From: Silicimonas sp.
Lineage (GTDB): Bacteria > Pseudomonadota > Alphaproteobacteria > Rhodobacterales > Rhodobacteraceae
DNA length: 64,000 nt
Assembly: GCA_022824525.1 (NCBI GenBank)
Contig: JAJDZT010000055.1
Location: forward strand, 1-64,000
Direction: 5' to 3'
A program made the translations under genes and the position numbers. The notes below the pieces were generated by a model that saw only the letters and a list, made by a program, of their open reading frames with translations, searched no databases and was not told the origin of the DNA. Below are positions 19,385 to 36,287 of the stretch, piece by piece. Within the stretch, counting starts at the first letter, position 1, and the number at the start of each line of letters is the position of its first letter.

Positions 19385-19831
19385 TTAAGAGCCCGGCTCA
19401 GGCGAAACGCTTGCGATGTATGCCCACAGGTTCGCAGCATCGTCTTCCTTCCGGACGCGGAATGCCATACCGGAGCGCGCTTTGCTGTCACCGGTCACTT
19501 CTTTCAGGAAAGCGTTCGGGTCCTGCACATATGCGACGAAACTGGCCTCGTCCCAGACCAGACCACCTTCGCCTGCAGCAACGATAGACTTCTTGTACTT
19601 GTCGAAGCCGTCATAAGCACCTGCTGTACGTCCCGGCAAACCCCAAAGGTTCGGTCCTGTCTTGCCGCCCTTGACGATGTCATTCCCATCGGCATCGACG
19701 ATGGCGTGACAGGCCTTACATTGGTTGAAAGCTTTTTCGCCCGCTTCCGCATCACCGGATGCGTGACCGCCGGCAAATGCCGGAACAGCGACAAAACCAG
19801 CGAGCAAAGCTGTGGCAATAGATAGTTTCAT
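19385..19831 (-). CDS. Soluble cytochrome c2/c551-type electron carrier
   Basis: 148 aa. A signal peptide (about 20 residues ending AFA) sends it to the periplasm. The heme is bound at C-K-A-C-H in FNQCKACHAIV, and the axial Met is in ARSGMAFRVRKED. The class I fold is supported by GPNLWGLPGRTAG. Placed after hemA at the end of the PGC operon, it is probably the mobile donor that re-reduces the reaction-centre cytochrome PufC, as cytochrome c2/c551 does in related phototrophs. That role is inferred from context. The 74-base gap before it suggests it may also have its own promoter. Confidence 0.88.
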   Translation of the reverse strand: MKLSIATALLAGFVAVPAFAGGHASGDAEAGEKAFNQCKACHAIVDADGNDIVKGGKTGPNLWGLPGRTAGAYDGFDKYKKSIVAAGEGGLVWDEASFVAYVQDPNAFLKEVTGDSKARSGMAFRVRKEDDAANLWAYIASVSPEPGS

Positions 19832-19905
19832 GCGTATCCTCCGTTAACTGATCGCACTTGTACCTAGCGCGAGATAGGGCAGGTCAACGTGCTATGCGAT
19901 ATCAA

Positions 19906-21120
19906 TTAAGCAACTGCGTGTGCGATGGCGCATTGCTTCCACAAGACAGCCAAAGCTTCAACGAGGTGTTCCAGTTCAGCGTCAGAGTGAAGCGGGCTTG
20001 GTGTAAAGCGCAATCGCTCGGTGCCCTTTGGCACTGTCGGATAGTTGATGGGCTGCACGTAAATCCCCCAATCGCGCATGAGAATGTCGGATAGCATTCT
20101 GCATTTGACAGGGTCTTTGATCATTACGGGTATGATATGACTGGGATTTTCCAGATGCGGGATACCACGTGCGTCCAAAAGCGCCCGCAATTTGGCGACT
20201 TGCTGGCGTTGCTGCAGGCGTTCTGTGTTCGACACTTTGAGATGCGCAATTGACGTTCGCGCTGCCGCAGCCACCGCCGGAGGTAACGCGGTTGTGAAGA
20301 TGAAACCGGACGCAAAACTGCGAATAAAATCACAAAGTGCGCTGGAACCGGTCACGTAGCCGCCCATGCAGCCATAGGCCTTGCCGAGCGTACCTTCGAT
20401 CAGCGTGATCCGGTCCATCAGTCCTTCGCGCTCTGCGACGCCTCCGCCACGCGGGCCGTAGAGCCCCACCGCATGGACCTCATCAAGATAGGTCATCGCG
20501 CCGTGCTTTTCGGCAACGTCGACGATTTCCTTGATCGGAGCGATGTCACCATCCATCGAGTAAACACTCTCGAACGCCACGATCTTTGTGGCGTTTGCGG
20601 GTAAAGTGGCCAGTTTGCGATCCAGATCCTCCGGATCGTTGTGCTCCCAAATGATCTTCTGGCAGCGCGCATGGCGCATGCCCTCAATCATGGACGCGTG
20701 ATTCAGGCTGTCTGACAGAATGACAGCGTTCGGCAAACGCGCGCCCAAAGTGCTTAATGAGGCCCAGTTAGAGACATACCCGGACGTGAAGAGCAGCGCT
20801 GCCTCCTTTCCGTGCAAATCCGCCAGTTCCCGCTCCAGCAGCAAATGCTCGTGGTTGGTGCCCGAGATATTGCGGGTGCCACCCGCGCCCGTCCCACAGC
20901 GATCTATGGCCTCTTTCATGGCTTCGCGCACTTTCGGATGCTGGCCCATGCCGAGGTAGTCGTTTGAACACCAGACGGTCACCTCATCCGGGCTTTCATC
21001 GTCATGGCACTTGGCCTTCGGGAATGCCCCGCATTGCCGCTCAAGCTCGGCAAATATCCGGTAATTGCCCTCTTCCTTCAGCGCGTCGAGTTGCGTGTTG
21101 AACAGGTAATCGAAGTTCAT
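19906..21120 (-). CDS. hemA: 5-aminolevulinate synthase
   Basis: 404 aa, full length. Condenses glycine with succinyl-CoA to 5-aminolevulinate, the first tetrapyrrole precursor (Shemin route). The PLP Lys is K247 in [14 protein letters not shown]. The [17 protein letters not shown] block supplies the Asp and His that contact PLP, and [16 protein letters not shown] is also conserved. The ATG at 21120 overlaps the puhE stop (ATGA). A long open stretch upstream in frame is only the shadow of puhE. Its place in the PGC links precursor supply to pigment demand. Confidence 0.97.
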   Translation of the reverse strand: MNFDYLFNTQLDALKEEGNYRIFAELERQCGAFPKAKCHDDESPDEVTVWCSNDYLGMGQHPKVREAMKEAIDRCGTGAGGTRNISGTNHEHLLLERELADLHGKEAALLFTSGYVSNWASLSTLGARLPNAVILSDSLNHASMIEGMRHARCQKIIWEHNDPEDLDRKLATLPANATKIVAFESVYSMDGDIAPIKEIVDVAEKHGAMTYLDEVHAVGLYGPRGGGVAEREGLMDRITLIEGTLGKAYGCMGGYVTGSSALCDFIRSFASGFIFTTALPPAVAAAARTSIAHLKVSNTERLQQRQQVAKLRALLDARGIPHLENPSHIIPVMIKDPVKCRMLSDILMRDWGIYVQPINYPTVPKGTERLRFTPSPLHSDAELEHLVEALAVLWKQCAIAHAVA

Positions 21121-21917
21121 CTGTCTTCCCCTTCGGTTGTCTTGGGCGCGGGAGCGGGAAGCATCCAGCGCCAGAGCTTCGCATCCGGTAACGGCAGGAT
21201 GAGAAGCCAGTGTTCGAGTAGTGCGAGGGCGGTCAGCCCGGTGAGCAATGCGAAACCGGCCTGGTCGGCAGGGGTTCCGGCGGCAACAAGGCGCTCGATC
21301 CAGCAGGCGAGCGCAAAGGTCAAAAGCGTCACTGATAAAGGGAAAAACCAGTTCATTCGGGCAATTTTGAAGTGGCTTCCAAGGTGGTCTAGGTGACGCG
21401 GAAGGAACTCGGTATTCACCCGCGCAACACCCAAAAACAGGTTTAGCTTGGCGGATATCCGGGCGAAGTAGAGCACCAAATACGTGTAGGTACCGATCAT
21501 GTTTTCTGCGCCGAGGCTCGACAGGACAACGAACGCAAACAGGAGCGTCAAAACGATCTCGTGATATGCAATTGTGGACCAAGCGCGCAGGAACCGCTCG
21601 AACCCAGGTCGGTTCGGAGGACAAGGCTCTTCGTGCGGGCCCGTAACGGTGCCCGTGAGGAAAGCAAGTTCCACCCACCCCCAAAGCGCCAAGACGCCAA
21701 GAAATGCGCCGTAGATCCCAATGATCGAGGTATCGTTCAAAGTCACGATGAAGGCCCAACCACCAAGGGCCAGAAGTGGTAAGCCCATAACGGTTGCCAG
21801 CCGCCCAGACCTTTTCCCACCACGTTCAGCGAGGCGCACGGCAACGAGGATCGCTCCGGTGGAGAACCACCAGAGCAAAACTGCAGCCAGCAGGGCTATG
21901 ACGACAGGTGACAACAC
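21117..21917 (-). CDS. puhE: Photosynthetic complex assembly protein PuhE
   Basis: 266 aa, integral membrane protein with about seven hydrophobic segments. Family match rests on the opening ([20 protein letters not shown]) and the block [18 protein letters not shown], plus position between acsF and hemA, where PuhE is found in purple bacteria. It is needed for normal RC-LH1 levels in Rhodobacter capsulatus; the mechanism is unclear. The start is GTG, directly after the acsF stop (TAA GTG). Confidence 0.88.
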   Translation of the reverse strand: MLSPVVIALLAAVLLWWFSTGAILVAVRLAERGGKRSGRLATVMGLPLLALGGWAFIVTLNDTSIIGIYGAFLGVLALWGWVELAFLTGTVTGPHEEPCPPNRPGFERFLRAWSTIAYHEIVLTLLFAFVVLSSLGAENMIGTYTYLVLYFARISAKLNLFLGVARVNTEFLPRHLDHLGSHFKIARMNWFFPLSVTLLTFALACWIERLVAAGTPADQAGFALLTGLTALALLEHWLLILPLPDAKLWRWMLPAPAPKTTEGEDR

Positions 21918-23048
21918 TTAATAGACAGGCTCCAAGCGGACGCTTTCAGGCACGTCGTGCTTCTTTGACGGAATGAAGAAAAGTGCCGCAAAAGCGCTGG
22001 CAGCGGCCAGTGATCCACCAATCTGGGCCAACTTGCCGCCAATGCCACCAACTTCTTTGGCCTTGGCGATACGCACATTGGCGCGATGCAGTTTCTCGAG
22101 GTTTTTCTGCCAGGCCGGATGATCGATATCGAGCGTGATCGGAAAGATCTGCTCTGACAACTTGGATGTCTTGGTGAAAACCTCGTGCGCATACCAGTCC
22201 GGATCGACACCCAATGCTTTGTGAAATGCAGGGCGCTGATGGTCTCGAACATACATCGTTGCGTAAACCGCCGTCAGGAAGAACTTGATCCAGTAAACGT
22301 TGATCCCGCTTGTCAGCTTGGGTTCGGTTTTCATTAGAAGCGCGAAGGCTTCACCATGACTGAACTCGTCGTTGCACCATTCACAAAACCACTTGAATAT
22401 GGGGTGAAACCGATGCTGAGGGTTCGCCTCAAGGTGCCGGTAGATCGTGATGTACCGCGCGTAGCCAATCTTTTCAGACAGATAGGTCGCGTAATAGATG
22501 AACTTCGGACGGAAGTACGTGTATTTCTTCTTTTGCGTTAGAAATCCGAGGTTTACGCGAAGCCCGGCTTCCCGAAGAGCGTCGTTGATGAAGCCTGCAT
22601 GCCGCGCTTCGTCGCGGGCCATCAACTGGAAGAGCTGCGTGATGTCCTCGTTGTTGCCACGCCGCTTCATTTCTTTGTAAAGCACGCAACCGGAGAACTC
22701 GGCGGTACAGCTTGAGATCAGGAAGTCGATGAATTCCTTCTTCAGTTGCGGCTCCATATTCTCCCAGTCGATATGATCCCAATCTTCGTTCTTCTTGAAA
22801 TGGCCTTTGTTTGGATCTGCCACCATCTGCGCGATCAGCTTGTCCCAGTCCTCGCGCACCGAACTCACGTCAATCGCATCGAGTTCGTCAAAGTCAGTTG
22901 TGTAGAAGCGAGGCGTCAGCAGAGTGTTCTGCATCGCCGTTTCGGTCGCCATCTCATCGGTGAACGCCTTGTCCTGCGCTTCCTGGATCGCAAGACCTTC
23001 CTCAACGGTGGTCGCGTCCGCCGTATGCTTCATGTTCTGAACATTCAT
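21918..23048 (-). CDS. acsF: O2-dependent Mg-protoporphyrin IX monomethyl ester cyclase
   Basis: 376 aa diiron enzyme that forms the isocyclic ring of bacteriochlorophyll with O2, giving divinyl protochlorophyllide. Diiron ligand motifs: Glu117 in SCTAEFSGCVLYKE, E-A-R-H at 147-150 (ARDEARHAGF), and further Glu/His in EWCNDEFSHGEAFALL. A hydrophobic C-terminal segment (SLAAASAFAALFF) could anchor it to the membrane. No anaerobic bchE appears in the window. It overlaps the upstream orf98 by four bases. Some oxidative cyclases need an extra subunit (BciE/Ycf54); neither was recognised here. Confidence 0.96.
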   Translation of the reverse strand: MNVQNMKHTADATTVEEGLAIQEAQDKAFTDEMATETAMQNTLLTPRFYTTDFDELDAIDVSSVREDWDKLIAQMVADPNKGHFKKNEDWDHIDWENMEPQLKKEFIDFLISSCTAEFSGCVLYKEMKRRGNNEDITQLFQLMARDEARHAGFINDALREAGLRVNLGFLTQKKKYTYFRPKFIYYATYLSEKIGYARYITIYRHLEANPQHRFHPIFKWFCEWCNDEFSHGEAFALLMKTEPKLTSGINVYWIKFFLTAVYATMYVRDHQRPAFHKALGVDPDWYAHEVFTKTSKLSEQIFPITLDIDHPAWQKNLEKLHRANVRIAKAKEVGGIGGKLAQIGGSLAAASAFAALFFIPSKKHDVPESVRLEPVY

Positions 23049-23341
23049 AGCGTCACCTCCTCGGAGAATGAGAATTCGCAGAGTTCCATGACTTCGAAGT
23101 CACCGGTCCACCTCGTCCAAAGCCGCTCCAGCGCACTGGCGCGCACGATGGTGGCCTGCCGTTGCTCGGTCACGACCTCGCCAAAAGGCGCCATGATTTC
23201 CGGCCCCTGAACCTTTACCTCATCGCCTGGATAAACAACCGAGCCGTCATCGAACCGCACATGCGCGTGCAGGCTCTCAAAGCAGTGAGATACTTCAACC
23301 GTGCAGGGCACGCGTTCGATCTCTTTCGTCAGAAGTCCCAT
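23045..23341 (-). CDS. Conserved small PGC protein between puhC and acsF, function unknown
   Basis: 98 aa, soluble by appearance, acidic with several Cys (VPCTVEVSHCFESLHAHVRF, MELCEFSF). No signal peptide or membrane segment. It is joined to its neighbours by a one-base overlap with puhC and a four-base overlap with acsF, so it is clearly part of the operon. A small unnamed ORF occupies this place in many aerobic phototrophs (from memory). A part in cyclase function or complex assembly is possible by context only. Confidence 0.82.
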   Translation of the reverse strand: MGLLTKEIERVPCTVEVSHCFESLHAHVRFDDGSVVYPGDEVKVQGPEIMAPFGEVVTEQRQATIVRASALERLWTRWTGDFEVMELCEFSFSEEVTL

Positions 23342-23832
23342 CAGGTGTTCCCTCCTTCCTGGGTTTTGGCCAGAAGCCGGGCAAAGGCTTCTGCATTATC
23401 TGTACCGAACCCCATCAGGTCGGCACGCCATCCGGTCGACGGGTCAATCAGACCCATGCGGCCATTCTCATATGCTTGCAGTATCACCGGGCCATCGACG
23501 GCCACGCGGTGCTTGGTTCTTTCGCGGTGAATGACGCGATACATACCGGCGATGAATCCGCCTTCATGCGCCTCGTAGGACGCCAGCAGCGAACCGTCTT
23601 CCAAGTGAACTGTCGCGGCTCCTGAGGATGGATCAGCGTCGATCACGATAGACGCCTCCGCAACGACCGGTGAAATCGGTGGTGTCGAGACCAAAGGACG
23701 ATCCGTCACCCGCGCATAAGTCGCGATCATGAGCGTCGCCAGTACCAGTGCCACCATGCCTCGTATGAGAACCCTTGGAAGCATCCGGTCTTGGTCGGCG
23801 TAAACGCGTGTTTGTACCTGCCCCATCGCCAT
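23341..23832 (-). CDS. puhC: Photosynthetic complex assembly protein PuhC
   Basis: 163 aa. One N-terminal transmembrane helix (MVALVLATLMIATYAR), then a periplasmic domain. The family block PSSGAATVHLEDGSLLASYEAHEGGFIAGMYRV is recognisable. PuhC helps RC-LH1 assembly. It is of the short type, compared with the longer Rhodobacter capsulatus protein. Its ATG overlaps the puhB stop (TAATG); a second ATG two codons later is also possible. Confidence 0.88.
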   Translation of the reverse strand: MAMGQVQTRVYADQDRMLPRVLIRGMVALVLATLMIATYARVTDRPLVSTPPISPVVAEASIVIDADPSSGAATVHLEDGSLLASYEAHEGGFIAGMYRVIHRERTKHRVAVDGPVILQAYENGRMGLIDPSTGWRADLMGFGTDNAEAFARLLAKTQEGGNT

Positions 23833-24458
23833 TACTCCGCCGCAACTGCAGCACTGTTCGAAGGTGCAATCTGTGGCATTGTCACGCGGGCCTCGGCAGC
23901 CTCTGCCAGAAGCCGCGCGACACGCTCTGCTTCAGGAATGCAGCGCAACGCCGGACGGGCCGGGAAACGCCATGGACGGACATGCGGCCACAGCACGAGA
24001 TAGGCGAACTGCACATCGCCCGTCGTTGTCAGTGCGATGGTTCCAGTCCCATCCTTCCTAAGATCAAGGTCGGCGCTGGAAATCTGCGTATAGGGCAAGT
24101 TAAGCGTGATCGTGAGCGCAGCCCCCACTCGCATTGCGACACGTTTGTTCGTAACGGTGTAGACTGTTGCCCGCGCCTGGACCCAGGCCGTGATGTAAAG
24201 AAGGCACCCTACGATCACCGCCAGCAGCAGAAACGGCACCGATATGGCGATGGCCTGACCCACCGGCATGATATCGATGGCCGCGACAAGCCGCCAAAGC
24301 GCCAGAAACACAAAGTATCCCATGACCCACCAAAATGCCAAAGCCGCCTTGGTCAACGACCAGGCGCTGGGACGACCCTGCCAGAGGATCGTCTCATCGC
24401 GAGGTGGACGGCCGGGCAAGCCTTCCACCGGTTCTATGGCGAAATCATCGTGACTCAT
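23832..24458 (-). CDS. puhB: Photosynthetic complex assembly protein PuhB
   Basis: 208 aa membrane protein with a PH-like fold. The start DETILWQGRPSAWSLTKAALAFWW and the later block TVTNKRVAMRVGAALTITLNLPY are typical of PuhB. Two to three transmembrane helices lie between about residues 40 and 110. Known in Rhodobacter capsulatus as a reaction-centre assembly factor. It starts 24 bases after puhA. Confidence 0.92.
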   Translation of the reverse strand: MSHDDFAIEPVEGLPGRPPRDETILWQGRPSAWSLTKAALAFWWVMGYFVFLALWRLVAAIDIMPVGQAIAISVPFLLLAVIVGCLLYITAWVQARATVYTVTNKRVAMRVGAALTITLNLPYTQISSADLDLRKDGTGTIALTTTGDVQFAYLVLWPHVRPWRFPARPALRCIPEAERVARLLAEAAEARVTMPQIAPSNSAAVAAE

Positions 24459-24482
24459 GGGCGTTCCCTTCCCTCTTCTCGC

Positions 24483-25247
24483 TTAGATCTGCGGGTCCTG
24501 ACGGCTTTGGGAGGCATAGAGATACCCACCACCGTAGTAGCCACAGATCTTGTCTTCTTCGAGCAACGTCACCTGCTCCGCACTTGCGGTTTTCGGAACG
24601 TCGGCGAACTGATGAGCATAGATCGATTGAATGATCACCTTGCCGCCCCAAAGGCGAAGCATTGTGACAGGCACCAACCTCTTGCCGCCGCCATCCGCGA
24701 GTTCGTACTCGAAATAGCGGACCAGTTGTTCGGGCTCGTCGATCCAGACATCCGTAACCGTGCCGACCTTCTGCTTGTCGCCGGAGATCACGTGCAGACC
24801 GATTGGGTTGCGCCCGGCGTTGATATGGAACGCGGTGGCATGAGAAAGAGGCACAATCTTCGGATGCCCCTTGGCATCACGCTCCGGATCGTCGCGCCGA
24901 TCACACCAACTGGCCGGTCCAACACCGTCCTTCATCGGATCACCGGTCGGTTCGAAAGGATAGCCGTTGGCCTTGCTCGTCTGTTCAAGCGCAATATTGG
25001 CCCGCTCCCCGCGCTGTCCGGAGGGAACAGTCAGTTCGCCGCGACCATGAGGCAGAATAAAGGTCTTGTCCTCGGGCACCGGAAACAAGCCCTGATTGGC
25101 AGATGTCTCCCCATCGTCGTTCTCAAGCGGGTAACCCTCCCGCATGTTCTCGCGCTGGATGTAAAAAATCAGCAGTGCAAAGAAGATCCAAAATAACCAA
25201 AGCGAAAGACTCGCCAGATCCAAGTTGCCTACAAATGCGTTCACCAT
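24483..25247 (-). CDS. puhA: Photosynthetic reaction centre H subunit
   Basis: 254 aa. Single N-terminal transmembrane helix (LASLSLWLFWIFFALLIFYIQRENMREGYPLE, residues 11-42), then a cytosolic domain of the PRC-barrel type with GTVTDVWIDEPEQLVRYFEYEL. It caps PufL/PufM on the cytoplasmic side and carries protons to QB. AAGGA stands before the ATG. It follows lhaA after 25 bases. Confidence 0.97.
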   Translation of the reverse strand: MVNAFVGNLDLASLSLWLFWIFFALLIFYIQRENMREGYPLENDDGETSANQGLFPVPEDKTFILPHGRGELTVPSGQRGERANIALEQTSKANGYPFEPTGDPMKDGVGPASWCDRRDDPERDAKGHPKIVPLSHATAFHINAGRNPIGLHVISGDKQKVGTVTDVWIDEPEQLVRYFEYELADGGGKRLVPVTMLRLWGGKVIIQSIYAHQFADVPKTASAEQVTLLEEDKICGYYGGGYLYASQSRQDPQI

Positions 25248-25272
25248 GGGTCAGGTCCTTTCCGTGAAGCAG

Positions 25273-26694
25273 TCATGTCGGGAAATCGGCAAGGCCGATC
25301 CGGTCCGTACGGGTTGACGCGTGGGATCGGGCAACAAGTGGTCCCAGCGCGATAAGGGTGAGGAAGATCAGCGCGATCTCCGTGTGATAAACGACCGAGT
25401 AACCGGTCGCTGGTGACATCAGTGCTTCGCCCCAATTCCCGGCGAGTGCTTGATGGTTGACGATGTCGCGAACGGTGCCACCGATCGCGATGGAAAGTCC
25501 GGCAGCGGTCGCTTGTGCTGCGCCCCATGCTCCAAGAGCCAGCCCACGCATGTGCGCAGCGGGCAGCGTCATTGCTGCGGTCAAGGTTGCGACCGCAAAA
25601 AGGCCGCCCCCGAAACCGATCAGCGAAGCACCAAGATAGAAAAGAGCTGGCGATTGCATCGGTGCCGAAAAGATCACGGCGGAAAACGCCCCCAATCCCG
25701 CGAGACAGCCAGATGCCGCCAAACGGTACGGGGAGGCGCCAACGCCCAAACGCTTGGCCGCAAGGGCGAACCCGGCCAGTGCACCAACCGCCCACATGGC
25801 CGTCAGCAAGGTAGTCGAAGACACGGAAAGCCCCAGTATCTCCCCTCCGTACGGCTCAAGGAGCACATCTTGCATGTTGAATGCCATAGTGCCCGCGAAA
25901 ACCACGAACAGAAGGCGACGAATTCTTGATCCATCCTTCAGTTCTCCCCACGCGTCGCTGAATTGCGGGCGTGGCAAGTCGCGCTCCTCCTTGGTCATTG
26001 GACGCACATGCTCCTGCTTCCAAAGAGCAACGAGGTTCAGGAGCAGGCCGACCAAAGCCGCGCCCTGCACCACGCGCACAAGAAGAAGCTCGGAAAAATC
26101 TCTCAGTAACCAGCCGATCAAAAGCGCAGAAACGCCCATACCCACAAGGAACATGACGTAAAGCAGCGCCACCACCCGGGGTCGTGTCTCTTCCGTCGCA
26201 CGATCTGCAGCAAGGGCGAGGCCCGCCGTTTGCGTCATGTGCAACCCAAGCCCTGTCATGAGGAAGGCAAGTGCGGCCAGCACTTCCCCCGCGAATGGAA
26301 CATGGTGCACCGGGTTCCCACCCAGCACCAGCAGCGCGAAAGGCATGACCGCCAGGCCGCCCATCTGCCAAAGCGACCCGAACCAGAGATACGGTACCCG
26401 TTTCCAGCCGATAGCGCTCCGATACGTGTCCGATCGGAAGCCAAGCAAGGCCCGGAACGGCGCAACCAGAACAGGAAGCGCAATCATCACTGCCACGATC
26501 ATCGCAGGCACCGAAAGCTCGACGATCATCACCCGGTTCAACGTACCCAGAAGCATCACCGATGCCATGCCCACCGACACCTGAAACAGCGACAACCGCA
26601 ACAACTGGCCCAGCGGCAATTCCTCGCTCGCAGCATCAGCGAACGGTAGAGCGCGTAAGCCCAACTGCTTGATGGTGGCGCGAGGCAGGATCAT
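25273..26694 (-). CDS. lhaA: LH1 assembly protein LhaA (PucC/BCH2 family MFS)
   Basis: 473 aa with 12 predicted transmembrane segments. Motifs of the PucC/LhaA group: ELSVPAMIVAVMIALPVLVAPFRALLGFRSDTYRSAIGWKR, with the conserved R-S-D, and the duplicated G-x-G-L-F-A-V-A region (FGGGLFAVATLTAAM). Its homologue in Rhodobacter capsulatus assists LH1 assembly, perhaps by delivering bacteriochlorophyll. The ATG overlaps the bchM stop by four bases. Confidence 0.93.
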   Translation of the reverse strand: MILPRATIKQLGLRALPFADAASEELPLGQLLRLSLFQVSVGMASVMLLGTLNRVMIVELSVPAMIVAVMIALPVLVAPFRALLGFRSDTYRSAIGWKRVPYLWFGSLWQMGGLAVMPFALLVLGGNPVHHVPFAGEVLAALAFLMTGLGLHMTQTAGLALAADRATEETRPRVVALLYVMFLVGMGVSALLIGWLLRDFSELLLVRVVQGAALVGLLLNLVALWKQEHVRPMTKEERDLPRPQFSDAWGELKDGSRIRRLLFVVFAGTMAFNMQDVLLEPYGGEILGLSVSSTTLLTAMWAVGALAGFALAAKRLGVGASPYRLAASGCLAGLGAFSAVIFSAPMQSPALFYLGASLIGFGGGLFAVATLTAAMTLPAAHMRGLALGAWGAAQATAAGLSIAIGGTVRDIVNHQALAGNWGEALMSPATGYSVVYHTEIALIFLTLIALGPLVARSHASTRTDRIGLADFPT

Positions 26695-27427
26695 CTCCGC
26701 ACCTCCAGCGCTTCAGAGATATAAAACCCTTTCGAGACGCGCCCGACCTGAACACCACCCGCGTCCCGCGCGAGCTTGGCCGGCCCATGCGGCACCATCG
26801 TCGGCGAGCGATCAGAGCGTGGGAACGCCTTGCCCGCGTACCACATTGCCATCAGAAGCGGCGTTTTCGGCGCGACGGTGAAGACGATCTGGGGCGACCG
26901 CGCCGTCAACGTATCCAGCGCCGAGCGGATATCGCGCGGGCCGTAATAGATAAGGCTGTCCATCGCCAGCACCGCGTCGAAGGTCCCAAGACTTTCGGCC
27001 AGCATGTCGCCCGCAAGAAACGACACATGACCCTGCAACTCCGGCGCCAACCGTCGCTTGGCGATCCCGATCAGTTGCGGCGAGATATCGACACCGGTGA
27101 CATAAGCACCCCGCGACGCAAGCTCCGCCGTCATCACACCCGGCCCGCACCCAGCATCCAGAATACGCATGCCGCTCAGATCATTCGGTAGTCGCGACAG
27201 CATCAAGGCCCGCATCTGGTCACGCCCCTGCCGAACGGTCTCCCTGATCTTCGATACGGGAGCGTCCGATGTCAGCCGCTCCCAGGTCCTTGTCGCCGTC
27301 TTGTCGAAGTAAGTCTCCACACGCGAACGCGTATCGACATAGGACCCGACACCCGAGACGGGCGCGGACCCGGAAACCGACCCGGTTTCCGAAGCAAAAA
27401 TCGTATCGATTTTTGCGCCGTCAGCCA

Positions 27428-27428
<1 letters not shown>
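26691..27428 (-). CDS. bchM: Mg-protoporphyrin IX O-methyltransferase
   Basis: 245 aa. Transfers methyl from S-adenosylmethionine to the C13 propionate of Mg-protoporphyrin IX. SAM motif I is MRILDAGCGPGVMTAEL, with ASRGAYVTGVDISPQLI next to it and FDAVLAMDSLIYYG as motif II. The ATG at 27428 overlaps the bchL stop by one base (TGATG). The product is the substrate of AcsF further down the same operon. Confidence 0.95.
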
Positions 27429-35218
<7,790 letters not shown>

Positions 35219-35270
35219 GCCGACTCCTCTGTCTTCCTCCAGCCCCAGCGTAAGGGCCAAATCCGAAAAG

Positions 35271-35288
35271 TGTCAATCTAAACTTACA
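35271..35288. promoter_or_regulatory. PpsR/CrtJ-type operator in front of bchF
   Basis: TGT-N12-ACA: TGTCAATCTAAACTTACA. It lies 53 bases upstream of the bchF start in the 295-base bchF/ppaA gap. It matches the published CrtJ/PpsR consensus; binding is inferred. Confidence 0.75.
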
Positions 35289-35404
35289 TTTTCAAACTTG
35301 ACACTCGCTGAAGTGGGTCACGGCCGCGCAAAGGGAATAAAGTACTGATTTTGAATGATTGTTTACATTTTCCTCGCCTTTTGACGCTCCACGTGACACT
35401 TGAA

Positions 35405-35422
35405 TGTCTAATCACTTTGACA
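35405..35422. promoter_or_regulatory. PpsR/CrtJ-type operator between bchF and ppaA
   Basis: TGT-N12-ACA: TGTCTAATCACTTTGACA, 134 bases from the first site and about 90 bases before ppaA. It could serve bchF by looping, or ppaA-ppsR as autoregulation. Confidence 0.72.
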
Positions 35423-35513
35423 ATTTGACCTACATAACTGACACTGAAGGCGGACGAGAAAGAGTCGCTCACTGGCTATCCTTCGAGCGCGCTTGTCCTT
35501 AACGGTGGTGATG

Positions 35514-36287
35514 ATGACCGCAGAACATGGCAGCCGCGCGCTTCTGACCGGAAGCCGATCGCTTGTCGATGGACTTGCGCGTTCAGTCATTTCCAAGGTG
35601 AGCGCGACGCCTCACCAGCGCCGTCACCGACGGATCGAGATCGGCACGAATGTCTTGTACGCCGCCGTTCTCGACAAAGTCGAATTCGACAGTGCCGGGA
35701 TAAAATCCGACCTCGCCATGCTCAGAATATCGATGACCGATATCGTGGATCGTTGCATTCCAGACGTGGCGACCATGCTGGGCGAAGACTGGGTTGCAGA
35801 CCGTTTGAGTTTTGCGCGAGTCACAGTGGCCAGCGCACGACTGTACAGTCTTTGCAAGTCAGTCGGCCAAGAGTGGGACAATGTCCGCGGTGGCGTCGAG
35901 TCGCGCGCAATCTTGCTGGCAACCATTGGGCGTGAAGATCACATCATTGGCCCTGCAGTCTTGGCAGACCAACTGCGGCGTCGCGGTCATTCTGTCCAGC
36001 TTCATTCCAATGCAAACACGCAGTCTCTGTGCGAAAAACTGGCACAGGACCAGTTTGACGGGCTCATGATCTCGGTCGCAACACGTCACGGTCTTGAACT
36101 CGCTCGCAAAGCCATTAGAGAACTGAGGCAGGAAGGCGCCGATACAGTCGTCGTACTCGGCGGGGCCGTCCTGAACGAAGAAGGCATTGACGAGCAGACC
36201 ACGGGCGCTGACGTGACGACGAACAATATCGATGAAGCGCTTGATGCTATTGCGGGCAGCGACGTCGAAATGAGGGTGGCAGAATGA
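35514..36287 (+). CDS. ppaA: PpaA/AerR-type regulator with a B12-binding (SCHIC) domain
   Basis: 257 aa. The C-terminal half is a cobalamin-binding Rossmann-like domain: AILLATIGREDHIIGPAVLADQLRRRGHSVQLH, with the D-H-x-x-G segment, and VVVLGGAVLNEEGID. The N-terminal half carries no recognised DNA-binding fold. AerR/PpaA acts as an antirepressor of CrtJ/PpsR, with light sensing through cobalamin shown for AerR. Two ATG codons (35511, 35514) fit; I used the second because of spacing from GGTGG. The stop overlaps the ppsR ATG by four bases, the usual arrangement. Confidence 0.9.
   Translation: MTAEHGSRALLTGSRSLVDGLARSVISKVSATPHQRRHRRIEIGTNVLYAAVLDKVEFDSAGIKSDLAMLRISMTDIVDRCIPDVATMLGEDWVADRLSFARVTVASARLYSLCKSVGQEWDNVRGGVESRAILLATIGREDHIIGPAVLADQLRRRGHSVQLHSNANTQSLCEKLAQDQFDGLMISVATRHGLELARKAIRELRQEGADTVVVLGGAVLNEEGIDEQTTGADVTTNNIDEALDAIAGSDVEMRVAE

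Noticed and set aside
23775..25196. Open frame of 473 codons, plus strand
   Set aside because: Runs antisense through puhB and puhA, both clearly real.
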